Part shown: in pieces, positions 18,271 to 26,388 of the stretch | How positions within the stretch are numbered: position 1 is the stretch's first letter | Layout: every line of letters starts with the position of its first letter | Assembly: GCF_001940165.2 (NCBI RefSeq) | Contig: NZ_CP135162.1 | Span: forward strand, 919,501 to 983,500 | Origin: Roseburia sp. 831b | GTDB lineage: Bacteria; Bacillota; Clostridia; Lachnospirales; Lachnospiraceae | Direction of reading: 5' to 3' | DNA: 64,000 nucleotides | Program-made: the position numbers and the translations under genes | The notes under the pieces: generated by a model | Databases searched by the model: none | Seen by the model: only the letters and a program-made list of their open reading frames with translations | What the model was told of the DNA's origin: nothing

Positions 18271-18317
18271 CTGTGATAAAATAAAAGGTTGACAATTGAG
18301 AGCGAGTTGCTTATGAT
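18265..18317 (+). promoter_or_regulatory. bioY promoter with overlapping BirA (biotin repressor)-type operator
   Basis: TGTTAACT (18265-18272), 14 bp, GGTTGACA (18287-18294) matches the bipartite Firmicutes BirA site in half-site sequence and spacing. The right half contains the -35 box TTGACA (18289-18294); a 17-bp spacer leads to -10 TATGAT (18312-18317). Binding of biotinoyl-AMP-charged BirA would block RNA polymerase. Confidence 0.75.
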
Positions 18318-18416
18318 AAAACTTGTGAGACGTGTGGTTATGAGTGCGCAGCATATCCATAAGGGCAGGATTGCCTGTCTCCTATATTTTACGACAGAAA
18401 AAGGATGGGTTTTATC

Positions 18417-18962
18417 ATGAAAGTTTCAACAAAGACAATTGTGACAGTAGGGATGTTTACAGCAGTGTTAGCAGTATTGTCAATTCTGACAATTCCGATG
18501 CCAAGTGGTGTTCCGGTAACATTGCAGACTTTTGCAATGGCATTATGCGGCTATGTATTAGGTGCAAAAAAAGGTACGCTTTCCACCGTATTATATGTTG
18601 TAATCGGTGCAATCGGTGTTCCGGTTTACGCTGGCATGTCAGGCGGAGTCGGTGCCTTGTTTGGCTACACAGGCGGTTTTATATTTGGATTTATTTTTAT
18701 GACACTGTTATGCGGATTAGGTCTTAGCATGAAAAATAAGGTGCTCCAGGTGGTATTTGGTCTGTTAGGATTGGTGGTATGCCATTTGTTCGGTGTTATC
18801 TGGTTCTCCGTTGTTGCAGCAAGTACATTTGTAAATTCATTTTTGGTGGTATCAGTTCCATATCTGTTAAAAGATGTGACTTCGGTTGTCGCAGCTTATT
18901 TTGTTGCAATCGCAATTCGTAAAGCATTATATGCATCAAAATTAATGGAAGCAAAAGCATAA
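18417..18962 (+). CDS. bioY: BioY biotin ECF transporter S component
   Basis: 181-residue integral membrane protein, the biotin-binding S component of an energy-coupling factor transporter. MKVSTKTIVTVGMFTAVLAVLS, PSGVPVTLQTFAM and GALFGYTGGFIFGF match BioY. The shared ECF ATPases (EcfA, EcfT) are not in the window. Start ATG 18417 is preferred over ATG 18405, because AAAGGA would touch the latter. The gene sits alone behind a BirA-type operator and promoter, so expression should rise when biotin is scarce. No biotin synthesis genes are visible. A structured repeat with a terminator overlaps the stop codon. Confidence 0.92.
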   Translation: MKVSTKTIVTVGMFTAVLAVLSILTIPMPSGVPVTLQTFAMALCGYVLGAKKGTLSTVLYVVIGAIGVPVYAGMSGGVGALFGYTGGFIFGFIFMTLLCGLGLSMKNKVLQVVFGLLGLVVCHLFGVIWFSVVAASTFVNSFLVVSVPYLLKDVTSVVAAYFVAIAIRKALYASKLMEAKA

Positions 18963-19058
18963 AAAATGCTTCGCAAGGATCGCACTGCGGCGGAGTTGAA
19001 CAATGTCGCAAATGCGATCCGCCGCAGGCGGAGAATCCCGCAAGCAGGATTCTTTTTG
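18961..19058 (+). repeat. 98-bp structured dispersed repeat, copy A, ending in a terminator hairpin
   Basis: Aligns without gaps to 41063-41160 with six differences before the final bases. It contains two crossing pairings: GGATCGCA (18977-18984) with TGCGATCC (19013-19020), and CTGCGGCGG (18985-18993) with CCGCCGCAG (19019-19027), which could form a pseudoknot or two alternative folds. The end is GAATCC/GGATTC plus TTTTT, a terminator for bioY. Confidence 0.75.
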
Positions 19059-19097
19059 CTTTGATTTTGAATGTGTTGGAAAGGTATGGGTATCAGG

Positions 19098-19535
19098 ATG
19101 AATGAATTTCGGGTGCATCACATTTTGTGTACCCCTTTATATGAAGGAAAAGGGTATAGTGGCGCCTTTTGCGAAAACATGACAAGAATCGTAGAAAAGC
19201 TACGTGCCTGTCCGAGCCAGCCGGTTTATCTTGTGTCACATCCGGATATGATTTGTAAAAATTGTCCGAATCTGACGCAGGAGGGAAGATGCAGGCAGGA
19301 TCAGGACCATGTGGTGGCAAAGGATGAGGCACTGCGTGAAGTGTTACAGCTAGAGAGTGGAAAATGTTATACCTATCGGGAATTGCTTGAAAGTGCACAA
19401 TGTTATGTCACAGAGCAGGAGTTTGAAAAGACCTGCCACAATTGCAAGTGGTATCAGACGGGAATCTGTACTTATGAAAAATTGCAGGAAGGGCTTGAAA
19501 GGAGCCTTCTTGGAGTCAAAGAAGCGATTTTATGA
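19098..19535 (+). CDS. DUF1284-family cysteine-rich protein
   Basis: 145-residue protein of the DUF1284 family, function unknown. The N-terminus FRVHHILCTPLYEGKGYSGAFCENM is the family signature. Conserved cysteines occur as C..CP...G.C (about 56-67) and C..C......C (about 113-122), suggesting an iron-sulfur cluster or metal site. I place the start at ATG 19098; ATG 19086 in the same frame would put the Shine-Dalgarno too close. The gene follows the bioY repeat and is closed by a terminator, so it is probably monocistronic. No neighbour suggests a pathway. Confidence 0.8.
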   Translation: MNEFRVHHILCTPLYEGKGYSGAFCENMTRIVEKLRACPSQPVYLVSHPDMICKNCPNLTQEGRCRQDQDHVVAKDEALREVLQLESGKCYTYRELLESAQCYVTEQEFEKTCHNCKWYQTGICTYEKLQEGLERSLLGVKEAIL

Positions 19536-19559
19536 TTGTGATTCGAAAAGGCAGATATT

Positions 19560-19621
19560 AAAAAATCCAACTTTGTTTTTATTTCGATTTAAGAAGAAAT
19601 AAATGCAAGGTTGGATTTTTT
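19560..19621. terminator. Terminator between the DUF1284 gene and the convergent CLC gene
   Basis: AAAAAATCCAAC (19560-19571) pairs perfectly with GTTGGATTTTTT (19610-19621). The loop is 38 nt and holds a further weak stem. Being A-rich on one side and T-rich on the other, it can work in both directions. Confidence 0.7.
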
Positions 19622-19667
19622 GTTGCCCTATATAAAACTACAACTGTAATTAAATACCAAAACGCCT

Positions 19668-20930
19668 TTAATGAGTCTTGCGGTTAATGTAGTTTGTTTT
19701 ATATTTCGAATAAATAATTTTCTGGCTGCTGTAAAGTCCATAATATCCCGACAGCATATAGCTAAAGGAGATTGCTAAAAGAAAATAAGGCATTCCGTCA
19801 TAGCCGAATAATTCAAAGCTGATAAGCAATGAGGTGATCGGACAGTTTGTGACGCCACAGAAAACGGCAGTCATACCGACAGCGGTACAAAGTGTCGGTG
19901 AGAAACCAAGCAGATTTCCAAAAAGACAGCCAAAAGCAGCGCCAATAAAGAAAGATGGGACAATTTCGCCACCTTTATATCCGGCACCAAGGGTAAGGGC
20001 AGTAAACAGCATTTTTAGGAAAAAAGCTTCCGGCCGGACACTTCCGTCAATGCACTGCGCGATAATGTTGATTCCGGTACCGTTGTAGCTTTGGTTGCCA
20101 ACAAGCAGTGTCAAAATAATGATAAGGCATCCACCGACAATAACGCGAAGATATGGATTCGGGAAAAACCGTTTGTAAAAATGTTCAGACTGATGGAGCA
20201 TCATGCAAAAAAGAATGCTGATTACGGCACATAAAATCGCCAAAAAAGAAATTTTTATGGCATTTACCGGATTGAATGCAGGAATGACGTCAATCAAAAA
20301 AAGTTCCGGGGAGATGCCAAATGAGGAGGCAATTCCGTGTGCAATCAAAGCGGAGATGACACATGGAACCAAAGCAGCATAATACATAATGCCGACGCTT
20401 ACCACTTCCATGGAAAAGATGGCGGCTGCCATCGGTGTGCCAAACAGCGCGGAAAACGCTGCACTCATGCCGCACATAATCATGATGTGTTTGTCTTTTT
20501 CATCAAAGCGGAACAGCTTTCCAAGGGCATTTCCAATACTTCCACCAAGCTGGAGAGCGGCTCCCTCACGTCCGGCAGAACCACCGAACAGGTGCGTGAT
20601 TAAGGTTGAGATATAAATCAAAGGTGCCATGCGAAGCGGCAGATTTTCGTCCGAGTGAATCGCGGAGAGAACCAGGTTGGTTCCGGTATCTTTTTCATCA
20701 TGAAGCAGCCGGTAAAAGGCGACAATCATGATACCTCCGATTGGAAGCAAAAAGATGAGCCACGGATTTTTCTGGCGAAGCAGCGTGACAAAGGACATCG
20801 AAAAATAAAAAGATGTTCCAACCGCACCCACGATAAGTCCGGATAAGATGGAAAAAACAACCCATTTGACAGAGGTTTGTAATCGATGCCAGTTATGTTT
20901 TAGTTTATGCTTTTGTGTCTCGTTTAACAT
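19668..20930 (-). CDS. CLC-family anion transporter, probably CLC-F type fluoride/proton antiporter
   Basis: 420-residue integral membrane protein of the CLC family. The gating glutamate is E122 in GGSAGREGAALQLGG. The canonical GSGIP anion-site motif is replaced by GTNLVL (residues 83-88). The later loop reads GYKGGEIVPSFFIGA, like the CLC-F clade that exports fluoride. This favours a fluoride/proton antiporter over a chloride channel. I saw no fluoride (crcB) riboswitch consensus upstream, although many CLC-F genes have one. The promoter lies at 20997-21025. The gene is divergent from the LacI gene and convergent with the DUF1284 gene. Confidence 0.8.
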   Translation of the reverse strand: MLNETQKHKLKHNWHRLQTSVKWVVFSILSGLIVGAVGTSFYFSMSFVTLLRQKNPWLIFLLPIGGIMIVAFYRLLHDEKDTGTNLVLSAIHSDENLPLRMAPLIYISTLITHLFGGSAGREGAALQLGGSIGNALGKLFRFDEKDKHIMIMCGMSAAFSALFGTPMAAAIFSMEVVSVGIMYYAALVPCVISALIAHGIASSFGISPELFLIDVIPAFNPVNAIKISFLAILCAVISILFCMMLHQSEHFYKRFFPNPYLRVIVGGCLIIILTLLVGNQSYNGTGINIIAQCIDGSVRPEAFFLKMLFTALTLGAGYKGGEIVPSFFIGAAFGCLFGNLLGFSPTLCTAVGMTAVFCGVTNCPITSLLISFELFGYDGMPYFLLAISFSYMLSGYYGLYSSQKIIYSKYKTNYINRKTH

Positions 20931-20996
20931 GAGAAAAGTACCTTTCTTTCTAATAAAAGTTATCGAAGTGATGCCTTGTATACAGTATCTACAAAA

Positions 20997-21025
20997 ATAG
21001 TAACATCTTGTTTCTACTTTTACAA
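20997..21025 (-). promoter_or_regulatory. Probable promoter of the CLC gene
   Basis: Read on the minus strand: -35 TTGTAA (21025-21020), 17-bp spacer, -10 TACTAT (21002-20997). It lies in the 315-bp divergent region between the CLC and LacI genes; the right half of that region holds the LacI promoter and operators. Confidence 0.45.
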
Positions 21026-21110
21026 GGGATGCTTTGGCAGGAGTTCTCGGTAATTTGCATAAAAACCAAAAGATAAAATTGTGAGAAAGTCCAAAAATAC
21101 AAGCAGAATC

Positions 21111-21175
21111 TTGCGAAAATGAAAAAAGGAGAGTAAGATAAAATCATGTCTGGTAACGTTACCGAAAACGTTTTT
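21111..21175 (+). promoter_or_regulatory. lacI-type gene promoter with two adjacent LacI-family operators
   Basis: -35 TTGCGA (21111-21116), 17-bp spacer, -10 TAAGAT (21134-21139). Just downstream lie two CG-centred palindromes: GGTAACGTTACC (21152-21163) and GAAAACGTTTTT (21164-21175), with centres 12 bp apart. Both fit LacI-family recognition; the second also resembles a catabolite-responsive element. Position after the start site suggests autorepression. Confidence 0.6.
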
Positions 21176-21245
21176 ACCATTTTCAGAGAACATTTTGAAA
21201 AATTTACGAAAAAAAACGAAAAAATAGTAGACAGGAAAGAAAAAT

Positions 21246-22250
21246 ATGGTTACGATAAAAGACATAGCCAGGGAATCGGGTTATTCCGTAAGTACAGTTT
21301 CCCGTGTGCTGAATCACCGGAGTGATGTCAGTCCGGATGCAAAACAAAAAATCGAAGAGATTGTAGAAAAATATCACTTTGTGCCAAACAACAATGCCAA
21401 GCATTTGAAACAAAATGCGACGCAGACGATTGCTGTTTTGACAAAGGGAACGTCAAACACGCTGTTTGCCAATATTTTAGAAGAGATTCAAAGAATTATG
21501 GAGAAGAGCAGCTATTCAGTTGTGGTTTCTTATCTGGATGAAGAGGCGAACGAAGTGGAACAGGCGGTGCAGATTTTAAAAGAACGAAAACCGATGGGAA
21601 TTCTGTTTTTAGGTGGAAATCCGGATTTTTTCAAAGAAGGATTTGCAAAGATTGATATTCCATGCGTTCTGGTGACGACCTGTGTCCCTTTTTTACAATT
21701 TCCGAATTTATCAAGCGTTGGAATCGACGATGTCGCAGCGGCAAAATGCGCAGTGGATGCATTGATGGAGGCTGGACATGAGAAGGTTGGAATTATCGGT
21801 GGTGACATTCATAATTCCTATACGTCACAGCTTCGTTATCAGGGGTGCAGACAAAGCTTTTTGGAACACCATCATACGTTTGAGGAAGCATATTATTCTA
21901 AGGCAAGATTTTCGTTTGAGGATGCATACCGTGCGACAAAGCGGTTGATGAAGCAGTCACCGGATCTGACGGCAATTTTTGCAATGTCAGATGTGATGGC
22001 GATAGGAGCAATACGGGCATTGATTGACTTGAACTATAAAGTCCCGGGTGATCTATCAGTTATTGGGTTTGATGGAACAGCATTAGCGGAATATTACAAT
22101 CCGAAGTTAGCAACAATCAAGCAGCAATACCAGACACTTGCGATGAGAAGCGTGGAACTTTTGTTCGGACAGTTAGAATTAAAACGGAGTCCGGTACATG
22201 AGATGGTTCCATTTGAATTTGTAAGTGGTGAAAGTATACGAAACATATAG
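21246..22250 (+). CDS. LacI-family transcriptional regulator, probable maltose/maltodextrin regulator
   Basis: 334-residue repressor. The N-terminal helix-turn-helix is VTIKDIARESGYSVSTVSRVL (residues 2-22) with the hinge helix following; the rest is a periplasmic-binding-protein-like sensor domain ending FEFVSGESI. malQ follows after 24 nt in the same direction. This context makes a MalR-like role in maltodextrin use likely. Two palindromic operators lie between its promoter and its start. The ligand cannot be read from sequence. Confidence 0.88.
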   Translation: MVTIKDIARESGYSVSTVSRVLNHRSDVSPDAKQKIEEIVEKYHFVPNNNAKHLKQNATQTIAVLTKGTSNTLFANILEEIQRIMEKSSYSVVVSYLDEEANEVEQAVQILKERKPMGILFLGGNPDFFKEGFAKIDIPCVLVTTCVPFLQFPNLSSVGIDDVAAAKCAVDALMEAGHEKVGIIGGDIHNSYTSQLRYQGCRQSFLEHHHTFEEAYYSKARFSFEDAYRATKRLMKQSPDLTAIFAMSDVMAIGAIRALIDLNYKVPGDLSVIGFDGTALAEYYNPKLATIKQQYQTLAMRSVELLFGQLELKRSPVHEMVPFEFVSGESIRNI

Positions 22251-22274
22251 AATAAGAGTAGGAGGAACTTCGTT

Positions 22275-23807
22275 ATGAGAAGTAGTGGTGTTTTAATGCA
22301 CATTTCATCTTTGCCATCTCCTTATGGAATTGGTACGATGGGAAAAGAAGCAAGAAAATTTGTTGACTTTTTGGAAAAGGGAGGTCAGAAATACTGGCAG
22401 ATTCTCCCAATCTGTCCGACAAGTTATGGAGATTCTCCATACCAGTCATTTTCCAGTTTCGCAGGAAATCCATATTTTATTGACTTAGAGTATCTTTGCA
22501 AGGACAAATTGCTTACCAAGAAAGAATGTGAGTCCTTCGACTGGGGCGGAAGTGTCCGTTATGTAGATTATGGTACCATGTATGAATCCAGATATGCATT
22601 ATTAAAGAAAGCATATGCAAGATTTTTGAAAAATGAACCGGCAGATTTTGCAGAGTTTTGTAAAAAAGAAGCGGACTGGTTAGAAGATTACGCATTGTTT
22701 ATGGCACTCAAGGATGCAAACGATGGTGTTGCATGGTTTGAGTGGGATGAGAAGTTAAAACTTCGCGATGCAAAAGCAATCGAAGAAGCAAGAAAAGAAT
22801 ATGCAGAGGATATTAATTTCTATCGCATGCTTCAGTATTTCTTCTTCAAACAGTGGTGGGATTTAAAAGAGTATGCAAATGAGCGCGGAATCGAAATCAT
22901 CGGTGATGTTCCAATTTACGTTGCCGGAGACAGCGCAGATGTATGGGCAAATCCAAAACAGTTCTATTTAGATGAAGAGTTAAATCCAATCGATGTTGCA
23001 GGATGCCCTCCAGATGCATTTTCTGAGGACGGTCAGCTTTGGGGCAACCCATTATTCCGCTGGGATGTCATGAAAAAAGATGGCTATACCTGGTGGACAA
23101 AGCGTATCGGCGCAATGTCAAAACTTTACGATATCGTCCGTATCGACCATTTCCGTGGATTTGATTCTTACTATGCAATTCCAGCAAAAGATGATACCGC
23201 AAAAAATGGTGAGTGGAGAAAAGGTCCTGGAATGGATTTGTTCAACACCTTAGAGAAAAAACTTGGAAAATTATCCATTATCGTAGAAGACTTGGGATTC
23301 TTGACACCATCCGTTATCAAATTAGTAGAAGATTCCGGATTCCCAGGTATGCGTGTGGTACAGTTTGCGTTTGACAGCAGAGATGACAGCAATTATCTGC
23401 CACATAACTACTGTGAGCACAGTGTTGTATACACAGGAACACATGATAACGACACCATTATGGGATGGTTTAAGACAGCTCCAAAGGCAAGTGTCAAATT
23501 TGCAAAAGAGTACTTAAATCTGACCAAAGAAGAAGGCTACAACTGGGGTATGATGCGTGGCGCATGGTCAAGTGTCAGCGAACTTGCCATCGTTCCAATG
23601 CAGGATTTAATTGGAGCTGGCTCTGAGGCGCGTATGAACACACCTTCTACCTTAGGAAATAACTGGAAATGGCGTGCAACATCCGACCAGATTACCAATG
23701 CCCTTGCAAAACGTCTCGACAAATATATGCAGATGTATGGCCGTTCTTACCATTTGAAAGACGAAAAAGCAAAAGAAGCTGCCACAAAAGAGGCAGAAAC
23801 CAAATAA
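22275..23807 (+). CDS. malQ: 4-alpha-glucanotransferase (amylomaltase, GH77)
   Basis: 510-residue cytosolic GH77 enzyme that transfers glucan chains between maltodextrins, releasing glucose. The start RSSGVLMHISSLPSPYGIG is the family signature. Catalytic blocks are VRIDHFRGFD (nucleophile Asp), IVEDLGFLTP (acid/base Glu) and GTHDNDTIMGW (Asp). ATG 22275 follows AGGAGG at 9 nt. With the adjacent LacI regulator and the surface amylase at the window's left end, it fits uptake and recycling of starch breakdown products. Transcription may end at the hairpin at 23832-23914. Confidence 0.95.
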   Translation: MRSSGVLMHISSLPSPYGIGTMGKEARKFVDFLEKGGQKYWQILPICPTSYGDSPYQSFSSFAGNPYFIDLEYLCKDKLLTKKECESFDWGGSVRYVDYGTMYESRYALLKKAYARFLKNEPADFAEFCKKEADWLEDYALFMALKDANDGVAWFEWDEKLKLRDAKAIEEARKEYAEDINFYRMLQYFFFKQWWDLKEYANERGIEIIGDVPIYVAGDSADVWANPKQFYLDEELNPIDVAGCPPDAFSEDGQLWGNPLFRWDVMKKDGYTWWTKRIGAMSKLYDIVRIDHFRGFDSYYAIPAKDDTAKNGEWRKGPGMDLFNTLEKKLGKLSIIVEDLGFLTPSVIKLVEDSGFPGMRVVQFAFDSRDDSNYLPHNYCEHSVVYTGTHDNDTIMGWFKTAPKASVKFAKEYLNLTKEEGYNWGMMRGAWSSVSELAIVPMQDLIGAGSEARMNTPSTLGNNWKWRATSDQITNALAKRLDKYMQMYGRSYHLKDEKAKEAATKEAETK

Positions 23808-23821
23808 ATTGAATTAAGCAT

Positions 23822-23914
23822 ACATAATGAGTACCTCATTCTCATATAGATAGAACAAACAGGAATCAGGATGACAGCTGATACATAAAGTTTGATCCAT
23901 CAGAGAATGAGGTA
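23822..23914 (+). promoter_or_regulatory. Long-range hairpin covering the spoIVA ribosome binding site, with candidate sigma-E promoter
   Basis: TACCTCATTCTC (23832-23843) pairs perfectly with GAGAATGAGGTA (23903-23914), followed by TTTTT and the spoIVA ATG at 23920. The 3' arm contains GAGG, the only good Shine-Dalgarno. A candidate sigma-E promoter is -35 ACATAAT (23822-23828), 14 bp, -10 CATATAGA (23843-23850). A start about 8 nt after it would omit the 5' arm and leave the binding site free. Confidence 0.5.
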
Positions 23915-23919
23915 TTTTT

Positions 23920-25407
23920 ATGGAAAAAATAAGTGAAAACAGAGAATTCAATCTCTATCAGGATATGAAAGAGAGAACCAACGGAGAACTCTATATCGGG
24001 GTGGTAGGTCCGGTCCGAACCGGAAAATCGACGTTTATCAAAAGGTTTATGGATTTGATGGTGCTCCCTTTTATGGAAGATGAGGCGATGAAGGAGCGAA
24101 CCATGGATGAACTGCCACAGTCTGCGGCGGGCAAGACGATTATGACAACAGAGCCAAAGTTTATACCACAGGAGGCGGCACAGATTCGCTTAAACGATGA
24201 AAATACGATAAAGGTTCGCCTCGTGGACAGTGTTGGTTTTATGGTAAATGGTGCATCCGGTCATATGGAGGGAAATGGAAACCGTATGGTAAAAACGCCT
24301 TGGTCAGAGGAGGAAATTCCATTTGTGGAGGCAGCGCAGATTGGAACCGAAAAAGTGATTAAGGACCATGCGACGATTGGCATTGTCATCACAACGGACG
24401 GAACGATTGGTGAAATTGAGAGGGAAGCCTATGTGGAGCCGGAACTTAAAGCAGTGTCACAGCTTAGCCAGATTGGAAAACCATTTGTAGTTGTATTGAA
24501 TTCCAAGAAGCCTTACAGTGATGAGACGATAAAACTGGCACAATCGCTGCAGGAAGAATATGTAACGCCTGTCATTCCGGTAAACTGTGAACAGCTTCGA
24601 AAAGAGGATGTCAACCGGATTTTAGAAAGCATGTTATACGAATTCCCAATCAGCCGGGTAGAATTTAAAATCCCAAAATGGACGGAGATGCTGCCACAGG
24701 ATCACCGCATGAAACAGGCCATGATAGCGAAGGCAAAAGAAATTTTATCTTCCATGCGAAAAGCAAGAGATGTTGCGAAAAAATACGAAAATCCAGAGGA
24801 ATATATCAGCAATATTATCTTAGAAGAACTTGACCTTTCCAATGGCTGTGTAAAAATCCGGATGGATCTTTTTGAAAAATATTATTACGAGAATATGAGC
24901 GAACTTACCGGTGTGCCAATTCAGGGAGAATACCAGTTGATAGCAATGGTAAAAGAGATGGCAGAACGGAAAGAATCCTATGAAAAAATTGCGGACGCCT
25001 ACGAGGCGGTTCAGATGAAAGGGTATGGCGTGATTCGCCCACAGTTATCGGACATTTCCCTAGAGGAGCCGGTATTGATTCGCCATGGAAACAAATTTGG
25101 GGTAAAGATGAAAGCGACATCCCCTTCGGTACATATGATTAAGGCGAATATTGAGACAGAGATTGCGCCGATTGTCGGAAATGAAGAGCAGGCAAACGAT
25201 TTGATTGCTTATATCAAGCAAGGGGCGCAGAGCGATGAGGGTGTCTGGGAGACGAGTATTTTTGGAAAATCATTAGGAGAACTGATGGAAGACGGCATCC
25301 GCAATAAGATTATGTTAATGGATGATGAATGCCAGATGAAGCTGCAGGATACCATGCAAAAAATCGTCAATGACAGCAACGGAGGACTTGTCTGCATTAT
25401 CATTTAA
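23920..25407 (+). CDS. spoIVA: Stage IV sporulation protein A (spore coat morphogenetic ATPase)
   Basis: 495-residue ATPase that polymerises on the forespore surface to form the base of the spore coat. The Walker A loop is GPVRTGKST (residues 30-38). The TRAFAC-class GTPase-like fold and the C-terminal VCIII match SpoIVA. VDSVGF near residue 107 is the Walker B region. It is made in the mother cell in known spore formers, usually under sigma-E. It is isolated between malQ and a purine gene. Its ribosome binding site lies in the arm of a long hairpin. Confidence 0.95.
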   Translation: MEKISENREFNLYQDMKERTNGELYIGVVGPVRTGKSTFIKRFMDLMVLPFMEDEAMKERTMDELPQSAAGKTIMTTEPKFIPQEAAQIRLNDENTIKVRLVDSVGFMVNGASGHMEGNGNRMVKTPWSEEEIPFVEAAQIGTEKVIKDHATIGIVITTDGTIGEIEREAYVEPELKAVSQLSQIGKPFVVVLNSKKPYSDETIKLAQSLQEEYVTPVIPVNCEQLRKEDVNRILESMLYEFPISRVEFKIPKWTEMLPQDHRMKQAMIAKAKEILSSMRKARDVAKKYENPEEYISNIILEELDLSNGCVKIRMDLFEKYYYENMSELTGVPIQGEYQLIAMVKEMAERKESYEKIADAYEAVQMKGYGVIRPQLSDISLEEPVLIRHGNKFGVKMKATSPSVHMIKANIETEIAPIVGNEEQANDLIAYIKQGAQSDEGVWETSIFGKSLGELMEDGIRNKIMLMDDECQMKLQDTMQKIVNDSNGGLVCIII

Positions 25408-25486
25408 ATATGTGGAAAAAAGCAGGGAAATTTGTTATACTAATAACAGGTAAAATCGAATGAAAAAGAGACAGAGGAGGAGAAAA

Positions 25487-26323
25487 ATGAATCCAGTATA
25501 CGAAAAATTATTAAAATGTTTTGAAAGTTATCAAAAGAAAATTGATTTTAAGCCAGAGGTGGCATTGATTCTTGGCTCAGGACTTGGCGATTACGCAGAT
25601 GATATAAAAGTAGTGGATACGTTAGATTATCACGATATCGAGGGATTTCCGGTATCTACCGTTCCAGGCCACAAAGGAAGATTTATTTTTGGATATGTTG
25701 GGGATGTTCCGGTTGTCTGTATGCAGGGACGTGTGCATTATTATGAAGGATATGAGATGTCCGACGTTGTGCTTCCAACCAGATTGATGAAGATGATGGG
25801 CGCTAAAGTATTGTTTTTGACAAATGCTGCAGGCGGTATCAAACAGGGATTCCAGGCGGGAGATTTCATGCTGATTACCGGTCAGATTTCCAGCTTTGTT
25901 CCATCCCCGCTTCGCGGAGCAAACATCGATGAATTAGGAACCAGATTCCCGGATATGAGTCATATTTACGATGAGGATTTGCAGACCATTGTAAAGAAAA
26001 CAGCGTTAAACCTTAACATTCCATTAAAAGAGGGCGTTTACGTTCAGTTTTCCGGTCCGGCATACGAATCCCCGGAGGAGATTACAATGGCACGCATGAT
26101 TGGAGCGGATGCAGCCGGCATGAGTACGGCATGTGAGGCAGTTGCTGCAAACCATATGGGAATGAAGATTGTAGGAATTTCCTGTATTTCCAATATGGCA
26201 TCCGGAATCTCACCGGTTCCTCTGACACATACAGAGATTCAGGAGACCGCAGACCGTGTTGCTCCGATGTTTAAACAGCTTGTGACAGAGGCCATCAAGA
26301 ACATCAGCAAAAGTCTTGCTTAA
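25487..26323 (+). CDS. punA: Purine nucleoside phosphorylase (class II, trimeric type)
   Basis: 278-residue enzyme splitting inosine or guanosine with phosphate into base and ribose-1-phosphate. LILGSGLGDYAD, VPGHKGRF, GRVHYYEGY, TNAAGG and GADAAGMSTACEAVAA motifs are classic for PNP class II. ATG 25487 with GAGGAGG 6 nt upstream is preferred over an ATG nine codons earlier. A TATACT -10 box at 25436-25441 may serve it. The MBL-fold gene follows after 65 nt and may be co-transcribed. Confidence 0.93.
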   Translation: MNPVYEKLLKCFESYQKKIDFKPEVALILGSGLGDYADDIKVVDTLDYHDIEGFPVSTVPGHKGRFIFGYVGDVPVVCMQGRVHYYEGYEMSDVVLPTRLMKMMGAKVLFLTNAAGGIKQGFQAGDFMLITGQISSFVPSPLRGANIDELGTRFPDMSHIYDEDLQTIVKKTALNLNIPLKEGVYVQFSGPAYESPEEITMARMIGADAAGMSTACEAVAANHMGMKIVGISCISNMASGISPVPLTHTEIQETADRVAPMFKQLVTEAIKNISKSLA

Positions 26324-26388
26324 ATAAAAAGATAAACAGTGTGAAAAATTTCACAATTGTTTCAGACAGAAAGAGAAACGAGGAGAAG

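Noticed and set aside
20931..21246. Fluoride riboswitch upstream of the CLC gene
   Set aside because: No recognisable crcB-motif consensus on the minus strand; only promoter-like boxes are visible.
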